NCBI GenBank assembly: GCA_025352685.1
Contig: JANXSN010000061.1
Location: 20,724-84,723 of the forward strand
Reading direction: 5' to 3'
Length of the DNA: 64,000 nt
DNA from: Sphingomonadales bacterium
GTDB lineage: Bacteria > Pseudomonadota > Alphaproteobacteria > Sphingomonadales > Sphingomonadaceae
Shown here: positions 37,641-45,341 of the stretch, one piece after another
How the letters are laid out: each line of letters starts with the position of its first letter
Position numbering within the stretch: position 1 is the stretch's first letter
Position numbers and translations under genes: made by a program
The notes under the pieces: generated by a model
The model's input: only the letters and a program-made list of their open reading frames with translations
Databases searched by the model: none
What the model was told of the DNA's origin: nothing

Positions 37641-38345
37641 ATGTTGAAAGTAGCAAGCTATAATATCCGCAAGGCGATCGGTACAGATCGGCGCCGAGCG
37701 CCGCTTCGTATCCTCGACGTGCTGAACGAAATCGACGCGGATGTGGTGGCGTTGCAGGAGGCCGACCGTCGTTTTGGCACGCGGCTCGCCGCACTGCCCA
37801 TCACCATGATCGAGCATCACTCACCCTATGTCGTCGTCGACGTCGCTGCGCGCACGGGCAGTATCGGTTGGCACGGGAACGCTCTGCTGGTCCGACGAGG
37901 GACGCGTGTCGACCACGTTGGACGCGTAACTCTGCCGACACTCGAACCACGTGGCGCGGTCATGGCCGACCTGGACATCGACGGAAGTCAATTACGAGTT
38001 TTGGGTATGCACCTCGATTTGTCGGGACTGAATCGACGGCGGCAGGGACACGCAATCACAGCGGCGCTAGCCGAACGCGATGCGCGCCCAACCATTATCA
38101 TGGGCGACACCAACGAATGGCGACCGCATGCTGGCTGCTTGGTCGATTTTGCTCGCGTGTTTCGCATCGCGCCGACAGGGCCGAGCTATCACAGCCGGCG
38201 CCCAGTTGGGCGTCTTGACCGCATCATGGTCGACCACGACACACGAATCCTCGCGTGCGGGGTTCATCATAGTCAACTTGCGATGCGCGCCAGCGATCAT
38301 CTGCCCGTATGGGCCGATGTAGAACTGTCGGACAACACACGCTAA
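37641..38345 (+). CDS. Endonuclease/exonuclease/phosphatase family protein
   Basis: 234 residues. EEP fold metal-dependent phosphoesterase: YNIRKAIGTD (Asn metal ligand), ALQEADRRFG (Glu), LGMHLDLSG, IMGDTNEW (Asp/Asn) and a final SDHLPVWADV (Asp-His). The active set is complete. It is followed 10 bases later by a glycosyltransferase gene. In related bacteria such pairs are thought to act on lipids or glycolipids, which would suit a phosphodiesterase or phosphatase, but the substrate cannot be read from the sequence. Confidence 0.9.
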   Translation: MLKVASYNIRKAIGTDRRRAPLRILDVLNEIDADVVALQEADRRFGTRLAALPITMIEHHSPYVVVDVAARTGSIGWHGNALLVRRGTRVDHVGRVTLPTLEPRGAVMADLDIDGSQLRVLGMHLDLSGLNRRRQGHAITAALAERDARPTIIMGDTNEWRPHAGCLVDFARVFRIAPTGPSYHSRRPVGRLDRIMVDHDTRILACGVHHSQLAMRASDHLPVWADVELSDNTR

Positions 38346-38355
38346 TGCGGCGGCA

Positions 38356-39501
38356 ATGCAGATTTCTGACCTTCGTATCGCGCTTACGAGCGGCAATTAT
38401 AATTACGTGCGGGACGGAGCTAACCGGTCGCTGAACAATCTTGTTGGCTGGTTACTCGCCAAGGGGGCAGCAGTGAGAGTGTACGCGCCGGTCGTCGAGA
38501 ACCCGGCCTTCTCGCCGACGGGCGACCTGGTCGGCGTACCGTCTCTTCCCGTGCCTTTCCGTCCAGAATACCGGATCGCAATGGGGCTGGGCCCGGTGCG
38601 CCCCGATGTAGAGGCATTTCGCCCCAATTTGATCCACGTCTCGTCGCCCGAGTTCCTCGGCCACAGCGCCGTTCGCTATGCCAAAGCCCACGATCTGCCT
38701 GTTGTCGCGTCGGTCCACACCCGCTTCGACACATATCTGCGCTATTATAACCTCGGCTTTGTGGCGCCGATCGTGACCGCCGGGATGCGCCGGTTCTATC
38801 GAAAGTGCGACGCCATCGTCGCACCGTCCGAATCGTTTGCCGATGTGCTGCGTGCAGAACGAATGAATTTCGACATTGGCATCTGGTCGCGCGGGATCGA
38901 CCGGACGGTTTTCAATCCACAGGCACGCAGCCTTGACTGGCGGAGATCGCTGGGGATCGCCGACGAGGATTTCGTCATCGCATTCTTCGGGCGGATTGTC
39001 TTGGAAAAGGGCATCGACGTGTTCGGGGATGTCATCGTCGAACTCAAAAGACGAGGAGTTGTCCATAAAGTTCTGGTCATCGGCGACGGTCCAGCACGCG
39101 ACAGCTTTGCAGAAAAGGTTCCCGATGCGATCTTCGCCGGGCATCAGGCCGGAACTGACTTGGGGCGGGCGATCGCGTCGGCAGATCTGCTGCTGCAACC
39201 CAGCGTTACCGAGACTTTCGGCAATGTGACGTCGGAAGCCATGGCATGCGCATTGCCCGTCGTGGGCGCGAATGCGACGGGGACATCCAGTCTGGTGAAA
39301 CACGGCGTGACCGGCGTGCTTGTGGCGCCGCGTGATATCGCAGCCTACGCCGATGCCATTCAGTACTACACCACCAGTCGTGGCGCCGCCCTCGCTGCCG
39401 GCGTCGCTGGTGCAAGGGTAGCGGACGGTTATACCTGGGATGCGGTCAACGGCGCGCTGGCGGCGAAATATCTGGATGTCATCGCTCGTCGGGCGGTTTA
39501 G
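38356..39501 (+). CDS. Glycosyltransferase family 4 protein
   Basis: 381 residues, GT-B fold. N-terminal acceptor half with VRDGANRSLNNLVGWL and VASVHTRFDTYLRYY; C-terminal donor half with FFGRIVLEKGIDVF, VIGDGPARD and the E-x7-E motif region PSVTETFGNVTSEAMACALPVV. It resembles alpha-mannosyl/glucosyl transferases that act on lipid acceptors (MgtA/SqdX type). It is cotranscribed with the EEP phosphoesterase. It overlaps the end of the converging DUF2218 gene by four bases. Confidence 0.9.
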   Translation: MQISDLRIALTSGNYNYVRDGANRSLNNLVGWLLAKGAAVRVYAPVVENPAFSPTGDLVGVPSLPVPFRPEYRIAMGLGPVRPDVEAFRPNLIHVSSPEFLGHSAVRYAKAHDLPVVASVHTRFDTYLRYYNLGFVAPIVTAGMRRFYRKCDAIVAPSESFADVLRAERMNFDIGIWSRGIDRTVFNPQARSLDWRRSLGIADEDFVIAFFGRIVLEKGIDVFGDVIVELKRRGVVHKVLVIGDGPARDSFAEKVPDAIFAGHQAGTDLGRAIASADLLLQPSVTETFGNVTSEAMACALPVVGANATGTSSLVKHGVTGVLVAPRDIAAYADAIQYYTTSRGAALAAGVAGARVADGYTWDAVNGALAAKYLDVIARRAV

Positions 39502-39920
39502 CCGTCCGTCCAGTCAAACGATAACGGCGCCTCGCGAAATGCAAATCGGTCGAGATGGCGCGCGATCGCTTTTTTGAGGCCGTCACGTTGCCCCTCGGCT
39601 GTCGCGTTAATGAGGCACTCCAGCATTTTAGCATGAGCGATCATCTTCACCACCGCGTCGCCAGGCCAGTCAGCACCGCGCGCACTGCGGGAAAAGATGA
39701 TGGTTCCCTGGCTGGCTGTGAACTCGACAGGCAGGTTGTGCGCCCAATGCTTGCATAGCTGTTGCAGGTACCGGCTGCCGCTGTTGGTCGGCACATACGC
39801 AATTGCGATAGCCGCCATGTGACTTCTCGCGGTCTTCTCCATCGGAGTCAGTCGCTCGACATCCTTTGCAAACACTGTCGCGTGGCGGCGTTCCATCGTC
39901 TCCAGGCGCGCACTGGGCAT
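39498..39920 (-). CDS. DUF2218 domain-containing protein
   Basis: 140 residues. The DUF2218 core is clear (NSGSRYLQQLCKHWAHNLPVEF, GTIIFSR, RHLDRFAFREAPLSFDW). DUF2218 genes often lie beside, or are fused to, siderophore-interacting ferric reductases; none is present here. The ATG at 39920 overlaps the padR stop codon (ATGA), so it is translated with the regulator. Function likely in iron handling, by association only. Confidence 0.88.
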   Translation of the reverse strand: MPSARLETMERRHATVFAKDVERLTPMEKTARSHMAAIAIAYVPTNSGSRYLQQLCKHWAHNLPVEFTASQGTIIFSRSARGADWPGDAVVKMIAHAKMLECLINATAEGQRDGLKKAIARHLDRFAFREAPLSFDWTDG

Positions 39921-40531
39921 CAGAGCGCCGCCCTCAGCCGCTCGACCTTCTGGGCGGCATCGTCGATAATCGCAGCCACATCGTGCAGCATCTCGGCGGT
40001 CACGTCGTCAGCGGTCAATCGATTCTGAAGTACGGCGCGCAGATTGCCCATCGAACGCCGGACTGGCCCGCCGTCGGTCCTCGCGCGCATTGCACGCATT
40101 TCGGACAGCCGAGCGAACAGCGCCAAGACTTCAGCCGCTTTTTTCGTCAGTTCTGTGATTCCGGCCTGGGTGACCGCGTATTGCTTTTTTCCGGTGTCAG
40201 CAGTTGGCGCTACAAATCCCATGTCATCGAGCAGAGTGAGCGTAGGGTAAATGACCCCGGGGCTGGGCGCGTAAACACCGCCGGTGAGTTCCTCGATTTC
40301 TCGAATCAGATCATAGCCGTGACGCGGCGCATCGGCGATCAGTTTGAGCAGAATGAGTTTGAGTTCGTCACTATTGAAGACCCGTCGACGTCCTCCACGA
40401 CCATTGCCGTCGTTACCGCCGCGCAAACCACGGCCGTAGCCCATCATAAATGCGTCGCCACGTCCGCCGGGGGCCCCGACAGCAAAATAGCGCCGCGGCC
40501 CGTGGCCGCATTCCTGATACTTGTGAAACAT
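39920..40531 (-). CDS. PadR family transcriptional regulator (YqjI-like)
   Basis: 203 residues. A Gly/Arg-rich N-terminal extension with potential metal ligands (FHKYQECGHG) precedes a winged-helix domain (SDELKLILLKLIADAPRHGYDLIREIEELTGG-Y-PSPGVIYPTLTLLDDMG) and a C-terminal dimerisation helix region. The order and sequence recall Escherichia coli YqjI, a nickel-sensing PadR protein controlling a ferric reductase, though the His-rich tail of YqjI is much reduced. The ATG at 40531 has AAAGGA at good distance. A palindromic operator lies 27 bases upstream, implying autoregulation. Confidence 0.9.
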   Translation of the reverse strand: MFHKYQECGHGPRRYFAVGAPGGRGDAFMMGYGRGLRGGNDGNGRGGRRRVFNSDELKLILLKLIADAPRHGYDLIREIEELTGGVYAPSPGVIYPTLTLLDDMGFVAPTADTGKKQYAVTQAGITELTKKAAEVLALFARLSEMRAMRARTDGGPVRRSMGNLRAVLQNRLTADDVTAEMLHDVAAIIDDAAQKVERLRAAL

Positions 40532-40557
40532 TCGTAATCCTTTCATCATTATCTACC

Positions 40558-40574
40558 ATATCTAAGATATATCT
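40558..40574. promoter_or_regulatory. Palindromic operator between padR and rarA
   Basis: ATATCT-A-AGATAT (40558-40570) is a perfect 6+1+6 palindrome that overlaps a second perfect palindrome AGATATATCT (40565-40574). AT-rich dyads of this kind are typical PadR binding sites, and it stands out from the GC-rich surroundings. Confidence 0.6.
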
Positions 40575-40631
40575 TGGGCGAGTCAAGAGATACGGTGCAA
40601 AATCTGGTTTGACGTCCTATCTAGAGGTGCC

Positions 40632-41921
40632 ATGGCCGACCTTTTTGCAGCCCCTGCCCCACGCCCACCCCTTGCCGATCGCCTACGGCCGGCGACGTTG
40701 TCGCAAGTGGTCGGGCAGGATCATCTCACTGGCGCCGATGGCGCGATCGGGCGGATGGTTGCGGCGGGCAAGCTTGCATCAATCATCCTGTGGGGACCGC
40801 CCGGCACCGGCAAAACAACGATCGCACGCCTGCTCGCTGACGCGGTAGGCCTTCGATTCGAAAGCATCTCGGCTGTGTTCTCCGGTGTCGCCGACTTGAG
40901 GCGCGTTTTTGCGGCAGCAAAAGACGCCGCGACGCTCGGCCAACGCACACTACTGTTCGTGGACGAGATACACCGGTTTAATCGTGCGCAGCAGGACGGC
41001 TTCCTGCCATTCGTTGAAGACGGCACGATCACTCTGGTCGGCGCCACGACTGAGAACCCGAGCTTTGAACTCAATGCTGCGCTGCTAAGCCGGGCGCAGG
41101 TTTTGGTCCTGCATCGGCTCGATGCCGTCTCGCTCGCACAGCTGCTCAGCCGGGCGGAGTCCGCTGAGAAGCGTAACTTGCCGCTCGCAGTCGATGCGCG
41201 CGATGCGCTCATTGCAAGCGCCGACGGCGACGGGCGATTTCTGCTCAATCAGGCTGAAACGCTTTTCTCGGTCAAGATCGTTGATCCGCTCGACGCCCAG
41301 GCGTTGGCCGCGTTGCTGCATCGCCGGATGCCGGTTTACGACAAAGACCGCGAGGGTCATTACAATCTCATCAGCGCTCTTCATAAGTCGTTACGCGGTT
41401 CGGACCCGAACGCCGCCCTCTACTGGCTCGCGCGAATGCTCGTCGCGGGCGAGGAGCCTTTGTACGTTCTGCGTCGTCTCGTGCGGTTTGCCAGCGAGGA
41501 CATCGGACTCGCCGACCCCCAGGCACTCGTCCAGTGCCTCTCGGCCAAGGACGCATACGACTTCCTGGGCTCCCCTGAAGGCGAGCTCGCCATCGTACAG
41601 GCATGCCTGTATCTGGCGACCGCTCCCAAATCTAATGCGGCCTATTCGGCGCAGAAATCGGCCTGGCAGTCAGCCCGCGATACGGGATCGCTCATGCCGC
41701 CCCTGAACATTGTCAATGCGCCGACCAAACTGATGCAGAATCTCGGCTACGGGAAAGACTATAAGTATGATCACGACAGCGACGAGGGGTTTTCCGGCGC
41801 CAATTACTGGCCTCACGGGATGCCGCCTGCAACCTTCTATACGCCAGTTGAACGCGGATTCGAGGCGAAGATCGCGGAGCGGATTGCTTATTGGGACAAA
41901 CTGCGGACTGCGCGCGCATGA
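40632..41921 (+). CDS. rarA: Replication-associated recombination protein A (RarA)
   Basis: 429 residues. AAA+ ATPase of the RarA/WRNIP1 family that acts at stalled replication forks. Features: N-terminal RPATLSQVVGQDHL, Walker A GPPGTGKTT, Walker B LLFVDEIHRFN, sensor-1 GATTENPSFELN and the C-terminal tetramer domain with LMQNLGYGKDYKYDHD. Full length. It is the first gene of a translationally coupled trio. Confidence 0.97.
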   Translation: MADLFAAPAPRPPLADRLRPATLSQVVGQDHLTGADGAIGRMVAAGKLASIILWGPPGTGKTTIARLLADAVGLRFESISAVFSGVADLRRVFAAAKDAATLGQRTLLFVDEIHRFNRAQQDGFLPFVEDGTITLVGATTENPSFELNAALLSRAQVLVLHRLDAVSLAQLLSRAESAEKRNLPLAVDARDALIASADGDGRFLLNQAETLFSVKIVDPLDAQALAALLHRRMPVYDKDREGHYNLISALHKSLRGSDPNAALYWLARMLVAGEEPLYVLRRLVRFASEDIGLADPQALVQCLSAKDAYDFLGSPEGELAIVQACLYLATAPKSNAAYSAQKSAWQSARDTGSLMPPLNIVNAPTKLMQNLGYGKDYKYDHDSDEGFSGANYWPHGMPPATFYTPVERGFEAKIAERIAYWDKLRTARA

Positions 41922-42259
41922 CCTTCGATGACGTGCTCGCCTATGACCTCACCCTGGCCGACACGATCCGCAAAAGTCATTACGGGACGCTCTCGCCGAA
42001 GACAGGCGGCCGTGCGTTCGCAAGTGTCGGGAGGGAGCCAAGGTCGATCGTGATGATGATCGATCTCGACACGGTTGAAATGCCGAAGGAAGCCGGTCCC
42101 GAAACTTATTGGCAGACACGCAATTATGTGGGCTGGCAGAACGTTCTCGTACGGTTAGATACCTCAAATCCCGCTCGCGTCTGCGCAATGATCAACAAAG
42201 CGCACGGGTGGGCACGCACTCGGCCGAAACCGCGATCTCGAACTCGCGGCAAGGCGTGA
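41918..42259 (+). CDS. MmcQ/YjbR family DNA-binding-like protein
   Basis: 113 residues. YjbR fold: MTFDDVLAYDLTLADTIRKSHYGT at the N-terminus, a strand pair VMMIDLDTVEMPKEA, and YVGWQNVLVRLDTSNPARVCAMI at the C-terminus, ending in a basic tail (RTRPKPRSRTRGK). YjbR has a double-wing DNA-binding-like shape but unproven function. The ATG overlaps the rarA stop (ATGA) and its own stop overlaps the next start (GTGA). Confidence 0.85.
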   Translation: MTFDDVLAYDLTLADTIRKSHYGTLSPKTGGRAFASVGREPRSIVMMIDLDTVEMPKEAGPETYWQTRNYVGWQNVLVRLDTSNPARVCAMINKAHGWARTRPKPRSRTRGKA

Positions 42260-43128
42260 CGCTACACTTCGATTATTTTGCCGCAATAGACTGGTCAGGT
42301 GCAGTCGGGGCGCGTCAAACGGGAATCGCCGTGGCGCTGTGCGGCGTGGGCAACGGCGCCCCGGCGCTCGTCCGTGCTGGCCATATTTGGTCACGGGTCG
42401 ACGTACTCGAGTGGCTCTCGACCGAACTCCCGGCCCGAACGTTGATTGGGCTTGACCTCGGCATGTCGCTTGCCTTTGCGGATTGCGGTGCATTTTTCCC
42501 GGGATGGAACGAAAGTCCCGCCGATGCCCGCGCGCTCTGGGCATTGGTCGAGCGCATTTGCACCGACGACCCCCATCTTTCGGCGAACAGTTTCGTCGAT
42601 CATGTCCAAGCCAGCCGTTATTTTCGCCGTCACGGAGGACGCACTGGCGACCTTTTTCCGGCAGGACGGGGTCGATTGCGCGTTACCGAACGGGCGCAGC
42701 GCGAGCAAGGCTTGAACCCCTATAGTAATTTCAACCTGGTCGGAGCAGCGCAGGTGGGTAAGTCTAGTCTGACAGGCATGCGGATGTTGCACCGATTAAC
42801 CGACCAGCTACCGGTATGGCCGTTCGATCCGCTGCCTGAGACCGGGTCGGTCGTGGTTGAAATTTATACCAGCCTCGCCGCCCGCGAAGCAGGTGTCGCC
42901 AAGGGACGCAGCAAGATGCGCGATGGCGCGACGCTTGATTTAGCGCTCGCGGCACTAGGCAGCGAACTGCATGACGCCCTTCTTCGCTACACCGATCACG
43001 CGACCGATGCGCTGCTGGCGGCTGCGTGGCTACGCAATGTTGCGGGAGACCATGCGCTCTGGTTGCCAGAGGGTATCGAACGGGTCCGTCAAACCGAAGG
43101 CTGGACGTTCGGTATCAGGTCAGGCTAG
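42256..43128 (+). CDS. Unknown protein with RNase H-like features
   Basis: 290 residues, not a family I can name. The pattern fits an RNase H-like fold with four acidic residues at the expected strand/helix places: YFAAIDWSGA (strand 1), LIGLDLGMS (strand 4 region), VVVEIYTSLAA, and DHATDALLAAAWLR in the last helix. It recalls DUF429-type predicted nucleases. Coupling to rarA and a YjbR-type protein through 4-base overlaps suggests a shared role in DNA metabolism. Start is GTG. Confidence 0.75.
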   Translation: MTLHFDYFAAIDWSGAVGARQTGIAVALCGVGNGAPALVRAGHIWSRVDVLEWLSTELPARTLIGLDLGMSLAFADCGAFFPGWNESPADARALWALVERICTDDPHLSANSFVDHVQASRYFRRHGGRTGDLFPAGRGRLRVTERAQREQGLNPYSNFNLVGAAQVGKSSLTGMRMLHRLTDQLPVWPFDPLPETGSVVVEIYTSLAAREAGVAKGRSKMRDGATLDLALAALGSELHDALLRYTDHATDALLAAAWLRNVAGDHALWLPEGIERVRQTEGWTFGIRSG

Positions 43129-43184
43129 GGCGCCCGTCAGGATCGTCGTTTGCTCACGGACGGTTTGATCCGGACCAAAAACGT

Positions 43185-43260
43185 GCCGGCTTAGCTCAGT
43201 TGGTAGAGCGCCAGTTTTGTAAACTGGATGTCGCGGGTTCGATTCCTGCAGCCGGCACCA
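43185..43260 (+). tRNA. tRNA-Thr (TGT anticodon)
   Basis: 76 bases with encoded CCA. Acceptor GCCGGCT pairs with AGCCGGC; D-arm AGCTCAGTTGGTAGAGC, anticodon loop TTTGTAA giving TGT, T-loop GGTTCGATTCC. The final A is directly followed by the stop codon of the broken ligI gene on the other strand. Confidence 0.98.
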
Positions 43261-43740
43261 TCACGCCGCATTGGCCCAATGCAGCCGCATTGGATTTTCG
43301 ACCAGCGCGCCATCGTCAGGAATGCGATGTTCCATATTTGGGTGCGGCCAGTCGCCCCCCCTCCCCCACAAAGCACGGTCAGAAAAGTGCCCGACCACTG
43401 GGCGAATGACCTCGACGAAATCATCGTACGGCGGCCCCATCGGCGAAAGTCGCTCGGCTCCCGACACCTTGGCCCATATATTGGAGTGGCTATCGAGTAC
43501 GTAGTTAAAGGCTCTGATATCCGCGCCACCGCGGCCCTGCGCGATGTCTGGACGACCAAAATGGTCCACGACGATGATCGTCGGAATTGCTTCGAGAAAA
43601 GGGATCATTTCTTGCAGGATATCAGCTTCGGAATAGACGACAGTGTGCCATCCGAGGGGCTCGGTTATTTTTAGCAATCTCGAGAAACTTGTCCTTGGTA
43701 CATTGTCGACGAGGCGTTTTAAGCAATTAAAACGCACCCC
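43261..43740 (-). pseudogene. ligI: 2-pyrone-4,6-dicarboxylate hydrolase (LigI), 5' truncated
   Basis: About 160 residues matching the C-terminal half of LigI, an amidohydrolase of protocatechuate 4,5-cleavage. Matching parts: GVRFNCLKRLVD, EADILQEM-PFLEAIP, VDHFGRPD, WAKVSGAERL, and DWPHPN with the metal-binding Asp. The N-terminal half with the HxH metal site is gone, WG-TDWPHP of homologues is changed to WGRGGDWPHP, and about 20 residues are missing between PDDGALVE and NPMRLHW. It joins head to head with a 5'-truncated LysR gene at about 43740. Confidence 0.85.
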
Positions 43741-43741
43741 G

Positions 43742-44044
43742 CGAGTGACCGCTGCGCAAGCCCGCGCGCTCATTGCGGTGGCAGACGCGGGAAGCTACGC
43801 CGGAGCGGGTGCGGCGACCGGTCTTGCCCAGCCTTCGTTGCACCGCAGCATCGGTGATCTCAGCGTCGCATTGCGCAGAGCGCTTGTCGTGCGCGAGGGC
43901 AAGGGGATCAAGCTGACAGAGCCAGACCGCAAGAGTGCACGCGCCTTTCGCCTGGCTTGCGTCGAACTTGACGCCGGACTTGCCGAACTCGCCGCACTGT
44001 CGGAGCGCGAAACGGGGTGTGTCTCGATCGGAGCCATGCGCGTC
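43742..44044 (+). pseudogene. LysR family regulator, truncated at both ends
   Basis: About 100 residues of a LysR-type helix-turn-helix and linker: VTAAQARALIAVADAGSYAGAGAATGLAQPSLHRSIGDLS, then VVREGKGIKLTE and a linker helix ending at SIGAMRV, where the effector domain should begin. Sequence upstream of the helix is lost at the ligI junction and the effector domain is lost at the pobA junction. In intact relatives this subtype sits beside aromatic-acid genes. Confidence 0.8.
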
Positions 44045-44306
44045 CGATGTTGCGTATCTTTGCGCGGCCCTGAGCGGCCACTACAAGCGCAACAATTGTG
44101 AAGCGATCGCCGGCTATTCCGCCAAAGCGCTCGCACGCGTATGGAAAGCCGAGCGCTTCAGCTGGCAGCTTACAAAGCTCATGCATCGCTTCCCCGAAGA
44201 TAGCCCGTTCGAACGGCGTGTGCAGATCGCCGAACTGGACTATATCGCGTCGTCAACCGCAGCGCATAAGGCGATTGCCGAAAATTACGTAGGATTGCCG
44301 ATTTGA
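44040..44306 (+). pseudogene. pobA: 4-hydroxybenzoate 3-monooxygenase (PobA), C-terminal relic
   Basis: The last 88 residues of PobA with its normal stop: SDVAYLCAALSGHYKRN, GYSAKALARVWKAERFSWQLTKLMHRFPED, and ELDYIASSTAAHKAIAENYVGLPI. The flavin-binding N-terminal 300 residues are missing. The reading frame differs from the LysR relic it abuts. Its stop overlaps the aldo/keto reductase start. Confidence 0.88.
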
Positions 44307-45307
44307 CCGCAACCAAAGCTAGAACAATTGCTGGACATGCCGTTAACCCGATCGGTCTTGGCTGTATGTCGCTCAGCTGGGCTTATGGAGTACCGCCCTC
44401 CCCCAAGGACGGGGCAAAGTTGCTCCACCATGCACTCGATATCGGTTACAACCATTTCGACACGGCGCGCATATATGGCGAAGGCAAGAACGAAACCTTG
44501 ATCGGCAACGCGCTCCATGGACGGCGTAAGGAGTTCTTCCTCGCATCGAAGACCGGTATTTTTGTCGAGGGCGACAAGCGTCGGGTCGATTGCCGTCCCG
44601 AAATGATCCGAGGTGCGATCGAGGAGAGCCTGCGACTCCTCAAGACCGACCACATCGACCTTTACTATCTCCACCGTCGCGACTTCAGCACGCCTATCGA
44701 GGATTCAGTGGGCGAGCTTGCCCGCGCCATTGAGGCTGGAAAAATTGGCAGCATCGGCCTATCGGAAATGTCAGCACAGACGCTGCGCAAAGCCGCCGCC
44801 ATCCACCCGATTGCCGCGATGCAGACTGAATACTCTCCACAGACACGCAATCCCGAAATTGCCGTGCTGAAGGCCTGCAAAGACTTGGGCACGACTTTCG
44901 TCGCTTTCTCTCCCGTCGGACGCGGGTCGCTGTGCGGGACACTGCGCGATCCGAGCCAGCTGCCCAATGGCGACCTGCGCAAGAGCTGGCCCCGCTTTAT
45001 CGGCGAGAACTGGACGACGAACCTCGCACTGATCGATGCGTTCGGCAATATTGCGCGCGACGCAGGCGTCACCCAGGCACAGCTCGCGCTGGGCTGGGCG
45101 CTGGCGAAGGGCGAGCATATCGTCACGATTCCCGGCACTGCAAACATCGCCCATCTCGAAGAGAATATCGCGCGGCACAATTGGATTCCCGATGAGGCAA
45201 CCCTCGCAGGGATCGATGCCCTGATTAACCAGCAAACTGTTGCGGGGCCTCGCTATCCGGCGGGGCAGCAGCGGAGCATCGATACCGAAGAATTCGACGT
45301 CGTTTAG
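44303..45307 (+). CDS. Aldo/keto reductase
   Basis: 334 residues, apparently intact. TIM-barrel NADPH-dependent oxidoreductase: IGLGCMSLSWAYG, catalytic Asp and Tyr in FDTARIYG, Lys in FLASKTG, His in LYYLHRRD, and the cofactor region with VTIPGTANIAHLEENI near the C-terminus. It starts at a TTG overlapping the pobA stop, as would be expected of a former operon member. Substrate unknown; an aldehyde or ketone from aromatic breakdown is plausible. It is the only undamaged gene in the island. Confidence 0.88.
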   Translation: MTATKARTIAGHAVNPIGLGCMSLSWAYGVPPSPKDGAKLLHHALDIGYNHFDTARIYGEGKNETLIGNALHGRRKEFFLASKTGIFVEGDKRRVDCRPEMIRGAIEESLRLLKTDHIDLYYLHRRDFSTPIEDSVGELARAIEAGKIGSIGLSEMSAQTLRKAAAIHPIAAMQTEYSPQTRNPEIAVLKACKDLGTTFVAFSPVGRGSLCGTLRDPSQLPNGDLRKSWPRFIGENWTTNLALIDAFGNIARDAGVTQAQLALGWALAKGEHIVTIPGTANIAHLEENIARHNWIPDEATLAGIDALINQQTVAGPRYPAGQQRSIDTEEFDVV

Positions 45308-45341
45308 TACAGCGCTGAGACGCGTAAGGGCGCCGTAGAGA

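Noticed and set aside
37414..37647. 77-codon frame upstream of the phosphatase gene
   Set aside because: No recognisable content and overlaps the phosphatase start; judged non-coding.
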